A stretch of DNA of 64,000 nucleotides from Poa pratensis (GCA_947311845.1 CAMZMU010000040.1:64627393-64691392), one strand, 5' to 3'; counted from the first letter of the stretch, positions 23,301 to 35,790 are shown. Translations and numbers: made by a program. Notes: generated by a model from the sequence alone, not told the origin.

Positions 23301-26300
23301 ATGTCGATGCTGGTTGGGATGCGGCGTCGGCGTCTGGTGGCCTTGGCATAGTTGCGCGTGATGAACATGGTACTGTCATCTTTGCTGCGTGGAAGCATCT
23401 GTCGGACTGTGCTAGTGCGAGGAAGCTGAAGTTTTGGCTGGTCTGGAAGGCATCCGATTTTTGGCGGCTAACACCCAGTTTGCTGGTGTTCTTGAGTCCG
23501 ATTGTGCAAGGATGATTGATGTTCTGACTTCCACTGATAGAGACCATTCAAGCCACTGGAGTTTGTTTCATGAAGCAAAGGCACGGCTGCAAATTCTGCC
23601 TGAGGTCAAGCTTTGCAAAGTTCTGAGGGTGAGCAACAGGGTGGCTCACGGTTTAGCACAACTAGGCAAGCGTGAGTGTGGTGTATCACATGGGGTTCTT
23701 CCTTCCTGCGTGTCGGATGCCCTTTTGCAAGATTGTGAGAACGTCTTTGGTTAATCTATAAAGCTTGAAAATTCAAAAAAAAAAAAGAATGAAATACCTT
23801 ACAAGTCCAGAAATGTGATGCCGGAGGAAAATTCAACAGTGGATCCTCAGAGATGGAGGAAACTGCATGTATGAGTAAATTTTTAGGACATTCTGAACCC
23901 AATGATTCTTGTTTACTTTCCTTAATGATAGAATGCATGTTGTCCTGCGTATTCCCGAAAATTGAAGTTAATGTTGTGTCCCAGTGTGTTCTCCTTTTCA
24001 TGTTACTCAATGAACTGCTACGCTGGGAGAATAGCACATGGTACCTTGAATCGTTAATGGGCTTTGTTCAGAGAAAGATTGATATATGTTTAATTGGGGT
24101 CCCTAATGTGAGGGAGCAGCCCTGGAAATTCCATAAGTTGAAAGTTGGAACTGAGTTGTGTTGGCTGAACAATTTCATGGTTGCATAAGTACATTTCTCT
24201 CCTACCCACGCAAGAAAAAAAAGTACATTTCTCTCCAAAGGAAGTCTTCAAAGTTCAAAACCCCTTTACCACTAAAAGTGAGAATGTGGTATTGCGATCA
24301 CACCTAGCACTAAGAAATGAGCCTAACTCACTTCGCTAGGGGAATGGATGTACTACCCAGTCACCGAGTTTCAAATCCCCACAGACGCAAATTTGGTTTT
24401 ATTATTTGATGAAAAAACTTGCTGTGGGCGCCTCATCGCCGCTTTCCTTAAAAAAAAGATCATACCTAGCACTGCTAATCTTGCCACAGAGTTCCCCCAC
24501 TATGGTATTAAGTTGTGCACAATCCTTGATCTAATATTGTGTGAGAGAAGTTATGGAGGTTGGAGAAATGAGGAGACCATGCCAGCTATAACACATTATT
24601 CTTTTCTGTTTTGTCATGTGTTCTCTTTTCTGTCCTAACAACTTAACGTCAGGGTATTTTTTTCATGACGCAGGAGGAGCACTATATCTCCATCCTCAAC
24701 TTCTCATGGCCACAGGTTGCATGCGTGACAGAGTGCCCAGTTAGAGGGAGCAGGGTCGTGTTCGTGAGCTTTTGTGATAGGTCCAAGCAGGCATGTTTTT
24801 TTTTGCAATACCAAATATGATTCTAATGGCTGATTAGCTGAATAAAATGTTTTTTTGTTGCTGTTACAATTTGTTCTTATGGGATGTTTCTGCACATAAT
24901 ATTACCTCTATGAGCTCATTTCTAGTGAAGAAATTATATATATCACTGGTTTTTCTGCAGATCCAGAAGTTTGCTGTACGTTTCCCACATCTCAGTGATG
25001 CAGAATCATTCTTGAATAGTGTGAAGGTGCATTTTTCTATCTTTGTGTATCTTCAGATGTTGTTCATGTGTGGCTTAATATGATTTTTCAAACACTAAAT
25101 GCATTTGTTTGATTTACTTTAAAGGAACTCTCAAGCAGCACCATGGATATCATACCATCTGGAAGCGACTGCGTGTATGAAGATTCATCATCATCTGAAT
25201 CAGAATATATTTCTTCTAGTGGGCTTCAATACAGGTAAGAAGTAAAAAAAAAATCAGGTCTGTTGCTTGTGGGAAAGATTGACTTTGATAACATTATATT
25301 CTATGCCTAGGCATGATGAGGTGGCAAGCTTTGAGGAGCCGACTTCTGATCACAGGACAGCAGCACCTTCATTTGACTACCACGAGGAACTAAACCAGTC
25401 TGTTCTTGGATCTGCCCCGGCTACAAATATTGATAGCAGCTACTCCGATTTTCCTCATAGTTACTCTGTAATGCCGACAGGTTGTTCAATAAAATATGAG
25501 AAAGGTAGGCAAATCATGACTGGATAAATCTACACTGAAAGCACAAATATCTTCATTTTGAGGTTTGCTGGTCTAGTTTTAGTAACTTTTAACACAAAAA
25601 ACTCAGATGGAGACGAACCTTATCCACTGACTGCAACTGGTCATGCTCCTGAAAGGGTAATCCTTTGGTCATTTGTAAATCCTGCAAATGGTCTGCAAAG
25701 AAATTTCTTAATGTTTGCAATTTTTGCAGGCCTACATACTGGATACTTGTCATGATGGTACAGATAATTTTAGTTGCATTGCTACTTATTTTTTGATGGT
25801 TTTATCCCATCTTTTCCTGACCTGTCACAACAATTGCTGCTGTTGCAGTTGCTGGTAAAGAATTGATTGCTGACAAAGGAAAGGGTGCCGCTAAAGAGAT
25901 TGATGCTAGTATCCAAACGTTCGATATGGCAGGGATAGAGGTATCTTGCCCGTCAGTATTGTTCTTAAATCCACCAGACTAATTGATATGTTCTAACATG
26001 TTCTGTTCAACTTTTACTGATGTAGACATATGTGGCCAGCGACTCTTTTAATGGTACGTTTTCTCTTCCTCTTCTCATGGGTGTAATTTTTTAGTATGCC
26101 TTTGTAATTTCTAATAAACCATGAATGCATTTCTTAGCATTTAGGGTGCTAACGTATGCCAATTTGAAAACCTACACCATGTATTTTTTATATTACCTGT
26201 ACATTGAACCTCATTTCACGCGCTACTCTTGCTTCCCCTAGATATGTTGGCCTCGCTCGACAAAGCCATCGATGAACTGGGTGGCGACATGTTACTTTAG
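17311..26300 (+). CDS. PHS1: POOR HOMOLOGOUS SYNAPSIS 1, with an exon-1 frame disruption
   Basis: PHS1 is a meiotic protein needed for homologous pairing; in maize and Arabidopsis it affects nuclear entry of RAD50. Ten exons can be placed: 17311-17603, 24674-24790, 24961-25026, 25125-25234, 25311-25504, 25607-25656, 25730-25757, 25849-25940, 26026-26053 and 26242-26300. Recognised segments are WEVEFARYF, EEHYISILNFSWPQ, RGSRVVFVSFCD, IQKFAVRFPH and the C-terminal LDKAIDELGGDM. Introns are GT-AG except intron 2, which has a GC donor (24791). Exon lengths sum to 1037 nt, one short of 346 codons. The deficit lies in exon 1 between FARYF and RYVSRG, near the C-run at 17455-17462, where the conserved frame shifts by minus one. 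All downstream phases agree. Intron 1 (about 7 kb) carries a LINE and a SINE. As written the sequence does not encode full-length PHS1. Confidence 0.92.
18458..23786 (+). mobile_element. L1-type LINE inserted in PHS1 intron 1, 5.3 kb, decayed
   Basis: A 19-bp direct repeat GAATGAAATACCTTACAAG flanks the element (18439-18457 and 23787-23805). An A-run directly precedes the 3' copy. Order inside: an ORF1-like region (18712-19509), an endonuclease region (about 19610-20330, with MGDFNE and PRSDHCPLLL), reverse transcriptase (about 20780-21850, with GPDGFPA, AYDRVDW, RQGDPLSPYLF and the catalytic LFADD), a zf-RVT region with VCSVCGAEEEDAHH near 22870, and an RNase H-like end (NVDAGWD, then SNRVAHGLA) at about 23300-23750. 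The second ORF is broken by several frameshifts and stops, so it is inactive. It has the same orientation as the host gene. Confidence 0.95.
24312..24457 (+). mobile_element. SINE in PHS1 intron 1
   Basis: Direct repeats GATCACACCTAGCACT (24296-24311) and GATCATACCTAGCACT (24458-24473) flank about 146 bp that ends in an A-run. The B-box-like 'gagtttcaaatcc' near 24366 supports a tRNA origin. It lies about 200 bp before exon 2. Confidence 0.85.
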
Positions 26301-26780
26301 TGTGCAAAACCTCTTGCGCGTCACTGGAAGACATTACTTGCTTCTGACCATATATGCAATGTAATGGTACTTCGCGTAGTGTTCGCCGCAGGCACTGCTC
26401 CTACAAGAAAAGCTTAGTCTCAACGGTGTGGGAGTAGCAAGTATTAGGCAGTATGTTTTCTCTGATGCAGCTCGTAATGAGATCGTACTTACACAATTGG
26501 ACAAGCTATTAATCCAGGCCTTTGCGTCCTTGACAGCATTGAGGGCATGCTGTCTTTCACTGATGTTCGTCTCTTTGCGTATGTGTGCTGTACCTTCGTG
26601 CATTCTGTTATGCTTTTGCTGTTATGCATTATGTGTGGGTATGAATTTTCTGGATTTATGAGCAGCTTCTCATATCTGCTCGTCGGCCCGGTGATGTTAG
26701 ATCGATTTTATTTAAGCACAAACGCATGCTTTTGTTAGCCAATATATATCTGGTTGATGTTTATCGTTGTGTGCATCTTC
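26301..26780. other. 3' flank of PHS1
   Basis: Likely 3' UTR then AT-rich DNA. No further feature is supported. Confidence 0.45.
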
Positions 26781-27400
26781 TCCGGTAGCACTTCCAAGCC
26801 TGTCACCCATCCGTCAGAATCTGATGCTCGTGCATCTATACGCAGGAGATGTTACGCGGTCCGCGGAAATGACTGCTCACGCGGCGACGAAGGAAGCTGG
26901 TGTGTTGGTCGTCAACCTCTCGATCATAGGGCTCAAGTGTCCAACCACCAGCACTGCCATGGAAGAAAGTGCTTGCTCCTTGGATGCCAGGACTGCAACG
27001 TCCATGGCAGCAGAGCCAAGTTCGGCCAGGTGCCTGGGTGTACCGGCGATTTCCTTCGCTCCGGTAGCGGTGAGGGTGGTGGGTGCGGCGGCGTGCGTCG
27101 CTGCGGCCGTGCCAGAGTCATTCACCCATGCGGCACAGTGTCTGCTGAGGTTCCGTCAGAGATCGTGTGTGCCTGTCGAATTTCTCCTCCGGCGAGCCGG
27201 AGAAGGTGGGCTGCTGCTTCTCCCATCCGTCCGTGCATTCTTCTCTGGGCAGGGGAACTGTCTGACGACAACGAGTATCGTCCGGCGAGCCACAAAAGGC
27301 GGGTTCTTGCTTCTCCCATCCGTCCGAGATTTCTTCATCGGGCGGGGGAGCTATGGGACGCCAGCCAGAGCCCAGTGAAACTATGAAGCTATGGGCGGGG
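26781..27400. other. GC-rich segment of unknown origin between PHS1 and the Tm-1-like gene
   Basis: About 600 bp of GC-rich sequence in AT-rich surroundings. Overlapping open frames exist on both strands: plus 26754-27386 and 26767-27378, and minus 26877-27125, which contains the Ala-rich stretch LAELGSAAMDVAVLASKEQ. No frame matches a family I recognise. It could be a captured gene fragment, an unannotated exon or the remnant of an element. Confidence 0.35.
27186..27352. repeat. Two imperfect ~92-bp tandem units
   Basis: 'cggcgagcc' followed by 'cttctcccatccgtccg' and 'tcttc-t-gggc-ggggga' occurs twice, near 27190 and 27282. Confidence 0.75.
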
Positions 27401-27841
27401 GAGCCAGGCAGATGCTATTTATATTCTGAAGTTCTCCTACTGAACTTGCAAATGCCCCAGCTACGGTGCATTCTATAAAAGTCAGTATTAGTCTCACATC
27501 GACAGGTCGTCAAGCTCGTTTTACAGCTTCCTCCTGTGTTTTTTTTTCCAGTTCGTAGACTGATGATGCACGGGTAACAAAACATCACCCTATATATGAT
27601 CACAGTAAACTAAAAATTCTCTTATCATAATTCTGTCCCCTCACCCCCAAGGCATTTGTGAAAAGAAGACGATATAATGCCTGGACCAATGAGACAACAC
27701 GCTACATCACCTAGAATGGTTTTGTCGACATCTTTATTTTTATTATTATTCAGACGCAGAAGGTACATTTGGCAGCAATTTACAGGTGACAACCAAGTGC
27801 CGAACAACGGGCTTCATCTGTCCACTGCTAAGCAACCGACC

Positions 27842-30800
27842 TCATTTTAGAGAAATGCGTTTGTACTCCCTCATAGTGTTTGTGATGGCCTGCTCAACTG
27901 GCAGTCTTTCCATGCTTGAAGCGCCGTAGAATCCATGGACCCTATTAGTGTTCTTCAGGATGAACTCCGCCTCTCGGGGCCCTGATATGGGACCTGATGG
28001 AATTGTGCATGGCAGTTACATGATTTTGCAGGATCAAAAAGAATATTAAGACACCATATTTACTTGAGGCACATGGAAATTAGAATGCGTACCTCCATGG
28101 CAGAGAACAATAATGTCAGGATTAACACCAAGTGCAGCATCGGCGATGGCTTGGACCCGAGCAACACTGTCATCTAAAGTCGCAGCTGTCTTTGCACCAA
28201 TTGACCCAGCTGTCGTGAGACCCATATGTGCCACTATGATATGGGCTCCAGCCTTGGCCATGGCAGCACCTTCTTTTGGATCGAAAGCGTATGGAGTTGT
28301 CAGGAAACCCATGTTGTGAGCTTTTGAGATCATCTCTACTTCCATGCTGGCAAAAGAAGCGACTGAGTTAACATAATTTTCTTGAACTCACACTCAAATG
28401 CATGCCATTTGTGTACCAGAAGTTAAAATGTTTCCAAATATGCAAATCTTTCCCTTTAGAAAGCTAACTGTAATCAAGTGACTGAAGCGCAAACCATATC
28501 AGTACGTAGCTTTTCATGTGCCGATTATGTTCATGCCATGGATAAAGCATGTATCCAAAAATAAGGATGTGATGAATTATACCTGTAGCCCATTCCTGTT
28601 TCTTCCAAGTTTTGTCGGAAATTCCCATCAAACAGACCAACTGTAGGGAAATTTTGGACACCGCAAAATCCAATGGCTTCTAGCTGTTTAAGAAAGTAAT
28701 CCATTCTACGAAATGGATCAGTAGCGCAAACCCCAGCAAGAACAGGGACTTCTTTAATGACCTATATGAGCATGTCATTCACTTTCAGATATACTCAGTC
28801 GGTCGACGGAAAAGACAGAAAAGAAAGAGCGAAGTCTGTTATTCTATAAAACTTACAGGTAACACTTCATTTGCCATCTCAAGTACAATGGCATTCGCGT
28901 CACCAAATGGTAGGAGCCCTGCTAATGAGCCCCTTCCAGCCATTCGAAACCGCCCAGAATTGTACAGCACAATCAGATCAACCCCGCCAGCTTCTTCAAA
29001 CTTTGCAGATATGCCTGTGCCGGCACCACCTCCAATAACAGGAATACCCTCACCGATTTGTTGCTTTAATTTATGCAATATCGACTTGTTTTTTGCAAAG
29101 TTTCTGTCAGCATAGAAGAGCAAGCCATTAGAACCATTAGGGTATATGTCAATAGATCTCAAAACCTGGAAAGAAAACACTCACGAGGAGAAATAAGCTG
29201 AAAAATAAAATGATAAGATTCATGTCACTTATGAAGCTACTGATTATCTGTTCTATCATGATTGGTATCACGCGAGGAGACAATACCTTCCGTATTTATT
29301 CATCCATGCAAACCAGCAATATATATGCATAAATTGTTTAGAGTTCTGAACATTATCCTTTTGATCATATTGTAATGCAAATAGAGTAAAACTTAGCGCA
29401 CTTAATAACAGCTTAACTTAACCCTAATTCAGCTACAAACATGGTAATACCGAACATTTCTGAAGACACACTCTGGAAAGCCAAGAGGAAATGAGTATAT
29501 TCTGGTCGTTATCTCAAAGGATAGGCAGGTAAGCCGAGCTTGCCACTCTATGCACGTTGAGCTCATCCCCAGCTTCATCTGAACATGGCAGTTTTCCGGG
29601 AAAGTTCAGTGCTACATGATCCCTTTTAAAGGCAATGTAGTCTCTTTGAATATGGACTTCCAAACGATCTTATCTAAATTGATCTCATTCAGAGATCTTA
29701 TCTCTCATAAATGTTATCTCTTACCAAAATGACATCCTGAGATTTCCTATCAACTTATCACTTATCGCCTAACATGCTTATGTTCTAATGCCTACCCTTC
29801 CCAAGTCACGACCGCACCTAAGTGCTGCTACCATGGCTGTGCGTCCTCGGAGTGCTGCCTGCAGTCTTCGCTGAATCAAAGCCCAACAATTTGATGATGT
29901 TAAGACTAGAGAAAGGTGAAGCCGACTACAAATTATTGTAGCACAGCCCCAAATGTGCTGTCACTCAGAAGTATCTTGGTGTCTTGACAATCGGAAATCC
30001 AAAAATACTTTTTCTAGAACACATAACAAAATAAATGTCATTTTGTAGTAGAAGAAACGTCAAGATCACACAAACCTTTACAGCTCCGTTATGATGACGA
30101 CACTCTTGAGGAGGAGGGGGGCGATGTACAATCCCACTACCTTCACATATGCGAATTTAGGTTCTTATTTGTACTGTAGAGATTTTCCTTACTGTTCTTT
30201 TCAGAAAAAAAATCCTAGGCATGACTTATGGAAGAAAATGAAATTAGAACTTCACACTGCGGGATTATTCTGTAAGGCGACATATCAGATCACAAAGTAA
30301 ACACCCGATACTCCTTCTTTTATGAGAAATTAAAAGTAGTTTCAATCAACAGTCTGTTTGCATGAGCATAACAATAGATGTCCATAAGAGTGAAAATAGA
30401 ATCACCGCTAACCTGGTCTTGCATCAGGATAATCCACAGGAGGTCTCCATATGATAGAATTATCTGAAGTCCTCTCTCCTGCACAAGATTCTTTTTTATT
30501 TGCATCTTGCTTTGGTAGGACCTTGTTGTTTCCCTGAGTTATGTTACTGGAGGCCTTTAAATCCATACTCAAGAACTCATCCACCAAGGCATTGGCAAAT
30601 TCAGGATCGTTTATGTGATAAGGAAGCAGCTTCACCTATTAACAACTCAACCAACTTAGTTCATCTGAAGACCCTGATCTAGCGATGCAACTGCATAGAA
30701 ATTTATGTAAGATGAATAAACCTGTCTGTTTTCAGTTTTGACTATACGGGTGTTTAACTCATCCAAGAGTGCAGATGTAGCCTCAAGATCATAAAATGGC

Positions 30801-33800
30801 ATTCCAGGTGCATCTATTGCAGAGATGCCCTTCTGTGGCAGGCAAACAGTAACTCTGGACGAAGATTTGTTCAGTTTGTCAGCAATAAACTGAGCACATT
30901 TCTTATTCTCTTCCACAGTTGTCCGCATCAACGAAATCTGAAAGAGTTACATGGTCTTTCACTCACAAAAAACAGAACATAAAGCACTCGTAAGGTAGCA
31001 ATTACAGCTTGCATGTAAAGGATGGATTAAAATGTCAGATAGGATTAATACTGAATATGGTAACTCTACCTAATTTTATTAGGGCTTAAACAGGGGTGGA
31101 ACCAGAAATCCTAGAGGAATCCTACTAGGACATGGAGTTTTAAATGCTTTAGAGTTTAGAGGACGACCAGTGGGAACATATATAAACTCATGAGGAGCTC
31201 GCCATTGGTCTCAATGCAGCAATTGACCAATCCGAAGCAAGGTGCAAGTAAGAGAGCATTGGATTCTATGTTACATTAGCACGAGATTCTTGTATAGGGG
31301 CAGGATCCAAGGGTCTTAAAAGATGTGAAAGGGTTGTGGAGAGAGACTGGAGTGTGTTAATTCCTTGTACTCTTCTGAGGCGCAGCGGTAAAAGCTGCTG
31401 CCTTGTGACCATGAGGTCACGGGTTCAAGTCCTGGAAACAGCCTCTTGCAGAAATGCAGGGAAAGGCTGCGTACTAAAGACCCAAAGTGGTCGGACCCTT
31501 CCCCGGACCATGCGCAAGCGGGAGCTACTGCACCGGGGCTGCCCTTTTTGCCAATTTTCTCTATTCTTTGCCAATTTTCTCTTTTGAATAACTGACCGCG
31601 GTAATTATTTTGGCATGCTCTATCACATTCGTCTACCCTCTGCATGGTCATGCCGCATCTCACGAACTTGGATCACATCGTGGGCAGTGCATCAAACAAA
31701 ATGGTATTCGCGTATAACAATTGCTTGTTACAAATAGAAACAGTGTTTGCTTAGACCACGTCTCATCTTTTAATTTACTTGTTACGGATTCTCCTATTTA
31801 AAAGGACATGTGTTATATGATTCAGACTAGTAAGTGTCAAGCTTCATGCGCTAACCACTATTCCAAAAGACCGATCTGATGGAAAGGGCTAGCACGATCC
31901 ACATATACTGTAACAGTAAGCAAGAAAAATTGACGAAAATTCTTCCTTCATCCTCTCCCTCTTCTATATATGTCTATAGATATACCCCCAAGCCCTACTG
32001 GTCTACCAGTGAACAAGGTTCATCACAGATCTTTGTGCTAACCTAACAATACATTTATGATTCAGTATCCACAGTGAATATATACTTAAAAGGGAATTTA
32101 GCAACAAAAAAAAACATGTAAGTTGATTTAGGAAGCAAAGTGAATTCCATAACTGGAAAATAATGCTTTGCCTAACCTGTTCATTATGTACATGGATCTT
32201 TCTGTCTGCGAAAGCAGCAGGTATTGTATCATGGGCTCCAAAGTTAACCATGTCCAAGGCCCCGACACTGAGAACGAGAGGGATATTTTTATCTATAGCT
32301 GCATCAAACCTGGTCTCATCACATGCCATGATACCACCAACAATGTGATCCGCAACTTCTGTTGTTGTTATGTCCAATACGCCCTATATGCAACCAAATG
32401 GAAGTAAGATGAGAAACTCTATAGACAGAAAATTAACATCAGGAGGCAATGAGTTCATCATCAGAGTTCTTGAGCTGAGAAACATAATTTCCAGAAGAAC
32501 AAAATTAAACACCAATTTTATGCCAGCTGGCCAGGAACTTACAACAGAATGAACAAGACAAGGAAATAATTGTACGAAACGGATCACATGAAAGTACTAC
32601 CTGTATGAAACCACTTCTAACTAGTTCTTCCATCGCTTTGCCTCCGACACCAGTGGCATGGAATACAAGTGTCTCATACCCTTCTTTGTTCAGTCTATCT
32701 TTGACTGCATTTGCACACGGAGTGGTGACACCAAACATCGTAATACCAACAGTCAGCTTCGCCTCTGTTTCATCCGATTCACTTGAAGCCATTAATATCC
32801 CATGTACCATTCCGGCAACAGCCGAAGCGGCATTGGACAATATAACACGGCTGACACGTTTATTCCGCATATGTCAACAACTGAAGGAAACAATACCAAG
32901 TCAGATGTCCCAACATAGGGTGCAGCATTGCCACTAGCAACAGTAGATACAATGAGCTTGGGCACTCCAAGCGGTAGGGATCTTAGAGCAGGAGCAATTA
33001 GTGCGGTTCCTCCACTTCCTCCCAAGCCAACAGCAGCAACCAGGGTACCCCCCTCATATCTGTTTTTCAGAAAGCTCTGGAGTGCTTTTGACATAAGGAC
33101 TATTGCTTCACCTCTGTCATCTGGAAGATCTTGTTGGTTGGCACCCGGACAACACGAGAGAACTGTATCTCTCGCAATAACTGCAATGTCTTGGGAATCT
33201 TGTGTGTGTGCTGTTTTACTCGTGGAGACATCCACTATGCTTACTTGGACCTGCCATTTCAACAGACCACGATAGTGCACGTTATGCTGGAGTTAAGGAA
33301 GGAAATCATAAATAAAAATACAGGACAACTCCAAGGGCAATGCCCAAGTGATCGATTGCGAAGACTATTGTATGTGGCTAACACAAATTCATGAAGGAGC
33401 CATGTACTCTGAGCCGTAGTGAATTTGTATTGTACACATATTTCCCTGCTATACCCCAGTTTGACGATACATTTTCTATGTTCAGAGAATGAACTCCAGC
33501 TTCTACGTTCAGTGAAGGAACTCTCCCAAAAGTCAAAACTGCACTGTAGTTATAATTAAACTAGGTGGAAGTACAACCAGATCAAATGCGTGCCCACTCC
33601 CATTTTAGATTGGGAATTCACCATCGTATCAAGCATTCGATTGGAAATAAAGCTGCGAGCTAGTGAACTCCTCACCTACAACTTGCACAGTTGAACGAGG
33701 GGAGGGGGCGAGAAGACAGGCGGGGCAGTGCAGTGGTGGTACCTCTGGGCCGGAGGCGGCGAGGCTGGAGCGGAGGCGAGCGGCGAGGAAGAGCAGCTCC

Positions 33801-33841
33801 TCCAGCTTGGTGTCGGCCGTCCCGATGCAGAGCACCTCCAT
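27842..33841 (-). CDS. Tm-1-like protein (UPF0261 plus TIM-barrel domain)
   Basis: Homologue of the tomato Tm-1 family: an N-terminal UPF0261/Tm-1 ATP-binding-type domain and a C-terminal TIM-barrel (PEP hydrolase-like) domain. Minus-strand exons: 33676-33841, 32601-33243, 32177-32383, 30722-30937, 30413-30635, 28857-29165, 28583-28761, 28093-28346 and 27842-27993. Motifs include [97 protein letters not shown] and [19 protein letters not shown]. Two anomalies exist. In exon 2, near 32857-32864, the frame moves by minus one between DICGI and [10 protein letters not shown]. The phases of exons 5 and 6 do not match; a 23-nt candidate micro-exon (29556-29578) would repair them. The biochemical role in grasses is not established. 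As written, exon 2 is disrupted. Confidence 0.9.
31370..31555 (+). mobile_element. tRNA-derived SINE-like repeat in an intron of the Tm-1-like gene
   Basis: 'ggcgcagcggtaaaagctgc' resembles a tRNA head. 'cacgggttcaagtcctgg' is a clear B-box. 'ggaccatgcgcaagcggga' is a tail seen in widespread angiosperm SINEs. It lies between 30937 and 32177, antisense to the gene. Target duplications were not found, so the ends are approximate. Confidence 0.7.
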
Positions 33842-34154
33842 TTCCGACGGCTCGGAGCAGAGATCGGGAGCAGAGCACAGCAGGGGCGATGGGCGGGTCG
33901 GGTCTGTTGGTGCGGGAAGAAGAACAGTGGCAGCGAGATGTGTGCCTGCGTTCGTTGAGACTTCCACATCGTCATCGTGTCGTGGACCTGATTCGATGTG
34001 TGCGGTGTGCCACGTTCGGCACACGGAGGCCTGATTCGAGATCGAACTGCGATTCTCCATACACGGGTGTTCTTGATTCTTGTCACACACCTATTCGAGC
34101 CAGCGACTCGTTAGACCTGGTTTAACTAATAAGTTAGGGTGATGTCGACGCTAG

Positions 34155-34296
34155 CTTACGAGTACCCGTGGCCACGGTCAAAATTCCAACAGCCACTCTA
34201 ACTGTCGCCTGTCGGAACAAGATACCTTACGAGTACCCGTGGCCACAGTAAAAAATTCAACAGTCACTGTAGCTGTCGCCTGTCGGAACGGAGGAA
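34155..34296. repeat. Tandem duplication (71-bp period) upstream of the Tm-1-like gene
   Basis: 'cttacgagtacccgtggcca' occurs at 34155 and 34226. Both copies continue through 'ctgtcgcctgtcggaac'. Confidence 0.88.
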
Positions 34297-34479
34297 AAAG
34301 ATGAAGGAGAGAAGAAAGAAGAAAAAAAGAGGGAAGCACTGCCGCCCACCGAAGAAGAGGAAGAACAGAGCGCCCCCGCTGCACCACCACCACCACCATC
34401 ACCGTCTCTAGTCCCCCGTCACCGGCACCGGTCGAACCGCCGGCCTCCCCGACCGCACAACCACTGCTAGCCTCGATAA

Positions 34480-35560
34480 GAACCCGAATTAACGGCTCGA
34501 GCCTACATCAATTTAGTGATATAAACCCATGGATGTGGAGAGGGGTTCTATTGATCTCCGTTATTCCCATGCTAACTCAACGACACCACCGTAGGAAGTA
34601 TTTCACCCCTTCCTCCGTTTCAGTATGGGGCACGATGACCACTCAATACTTGCATTAACACAAACAACCTATTTGAGTCCTGAAGAAAAATGTTGTACAG
34701 CCGGTCTTCGCACAATATACACAAGTAGACCGTTGCCACATGAAAACCGGTGTTAAACCATATAATTTCAATATCATCATAATAATAAACTAGGTTTCAT
34801 CCATATTCCTAACTAAACTACTCAGATATGAAAGCACAAGATATCATAGGCATATGAATAATGAAGTGATACACGAAGTAATCCACAATAGGGTTTGAGA
34901 CTACAAAGAGGGGATCCATGTCGACGACGTAGATGATGATGGGTGTTGAGGTAGATGTCTTGGCCTCCGTGTCCCGAGTCTTCTCTTCTCCTCCCTTGGT
35001 GCGGTTTGATGATGGAGGTGGTGTGGCGGCAGCCATCCGGCGGCTATAGATTGTGGTGGATGGATCCTTGGAGCTAGGCCTTCCCCTCCTTATATAGGCG
35101 GCCTCCAATTGATCCAAGGCTCTAGATGAGTCCATCTTGACACCCCCAACCAAGTTTATCTCCAAAGAAAGGTTAGGGATCAAACGGGTCGGAATCGGTG
35201 AATAATCGTGGAAATCCAGATGTTTTCCGTCATGGAGGGGCGACCGTCCGTTGAACTACCAAAAAAAAGGCCCAGATGGCGCGGTACGACCGCCCGTACG
35301 GTCGGGCGCTACTGTATCGTCAGTCGTTAAACTCTCTGGTCTTTTCGGTATTTTGGATGTCATTTCTTTATACGAACTCTGTTTTTGGTGATCTTTGACT
35401 CATTGGAATCGTATGAACGAGCCCCACACTTCAGTTGTATCTATTCTTGATTTTGAGTTCGTGAAAAATGGTGATTTTCCAAGACACCTGGCTTGTATCT
35501 GGTGCTTCTCCCTTGTCTCCATTCATTATTACTTGTCCATCTTCTACCTACACACAATTA
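34480..35560. other. Possible LTR-derived repeat, boundaries unclear
   Basis: The composition resembles retrotransposon LTRs: a TATA-like 'ccttatataggcgg' (35089-35102), and a long non-coding stretch with no homology to the host genes. I could not find TG...CA ends or a target duplication. Confidence 0.3.
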
Positions 35561-35694
35561 GGAACCAAAGACAATGATACAAGTAAAATACTAACAAAAA
35601 CCTATGTTTATGAAAAGTTCATCGGAAAAATAATTGAAGTACTAATTAATATAAAAGGTGGAAGGTAACTCAGAATTTTCAGGCAAAGAGCTGC

Positions 35695-35790
35695 AATCAA
35701 TACATGCTGCCTGATGTTTCACTAGTACCTGATGCAACTGGTGGCAATCAATACATGGATGCTTGATGTTGCACTAGTGCCTGATGCAAC
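35695..35790. repeat. ~48-bp tandem units at the hAT insertion site
   Basis: 'caatcaatacatg' followed by 'ctgatg-t-cactagt-cctgatgcaac' occurs twice. A third partial unit continues after the hAT element ('gatgcaactggtgcactgatg'). Confidence 0.8.

Noticed and set aside
19547..23754. Separate host genes in the 18.5-23.8 kb region
   Set aside because: All frames are endonuclease, RT, zf-RVT or RNase H pieces of one LINE flanked by its target duplication.
26754..27386. 210-residue ORF as a confirmed gene
   Set aside because: Three overlapping frames are open, composition-driven, with no motif; kept only as an unassigned segment.
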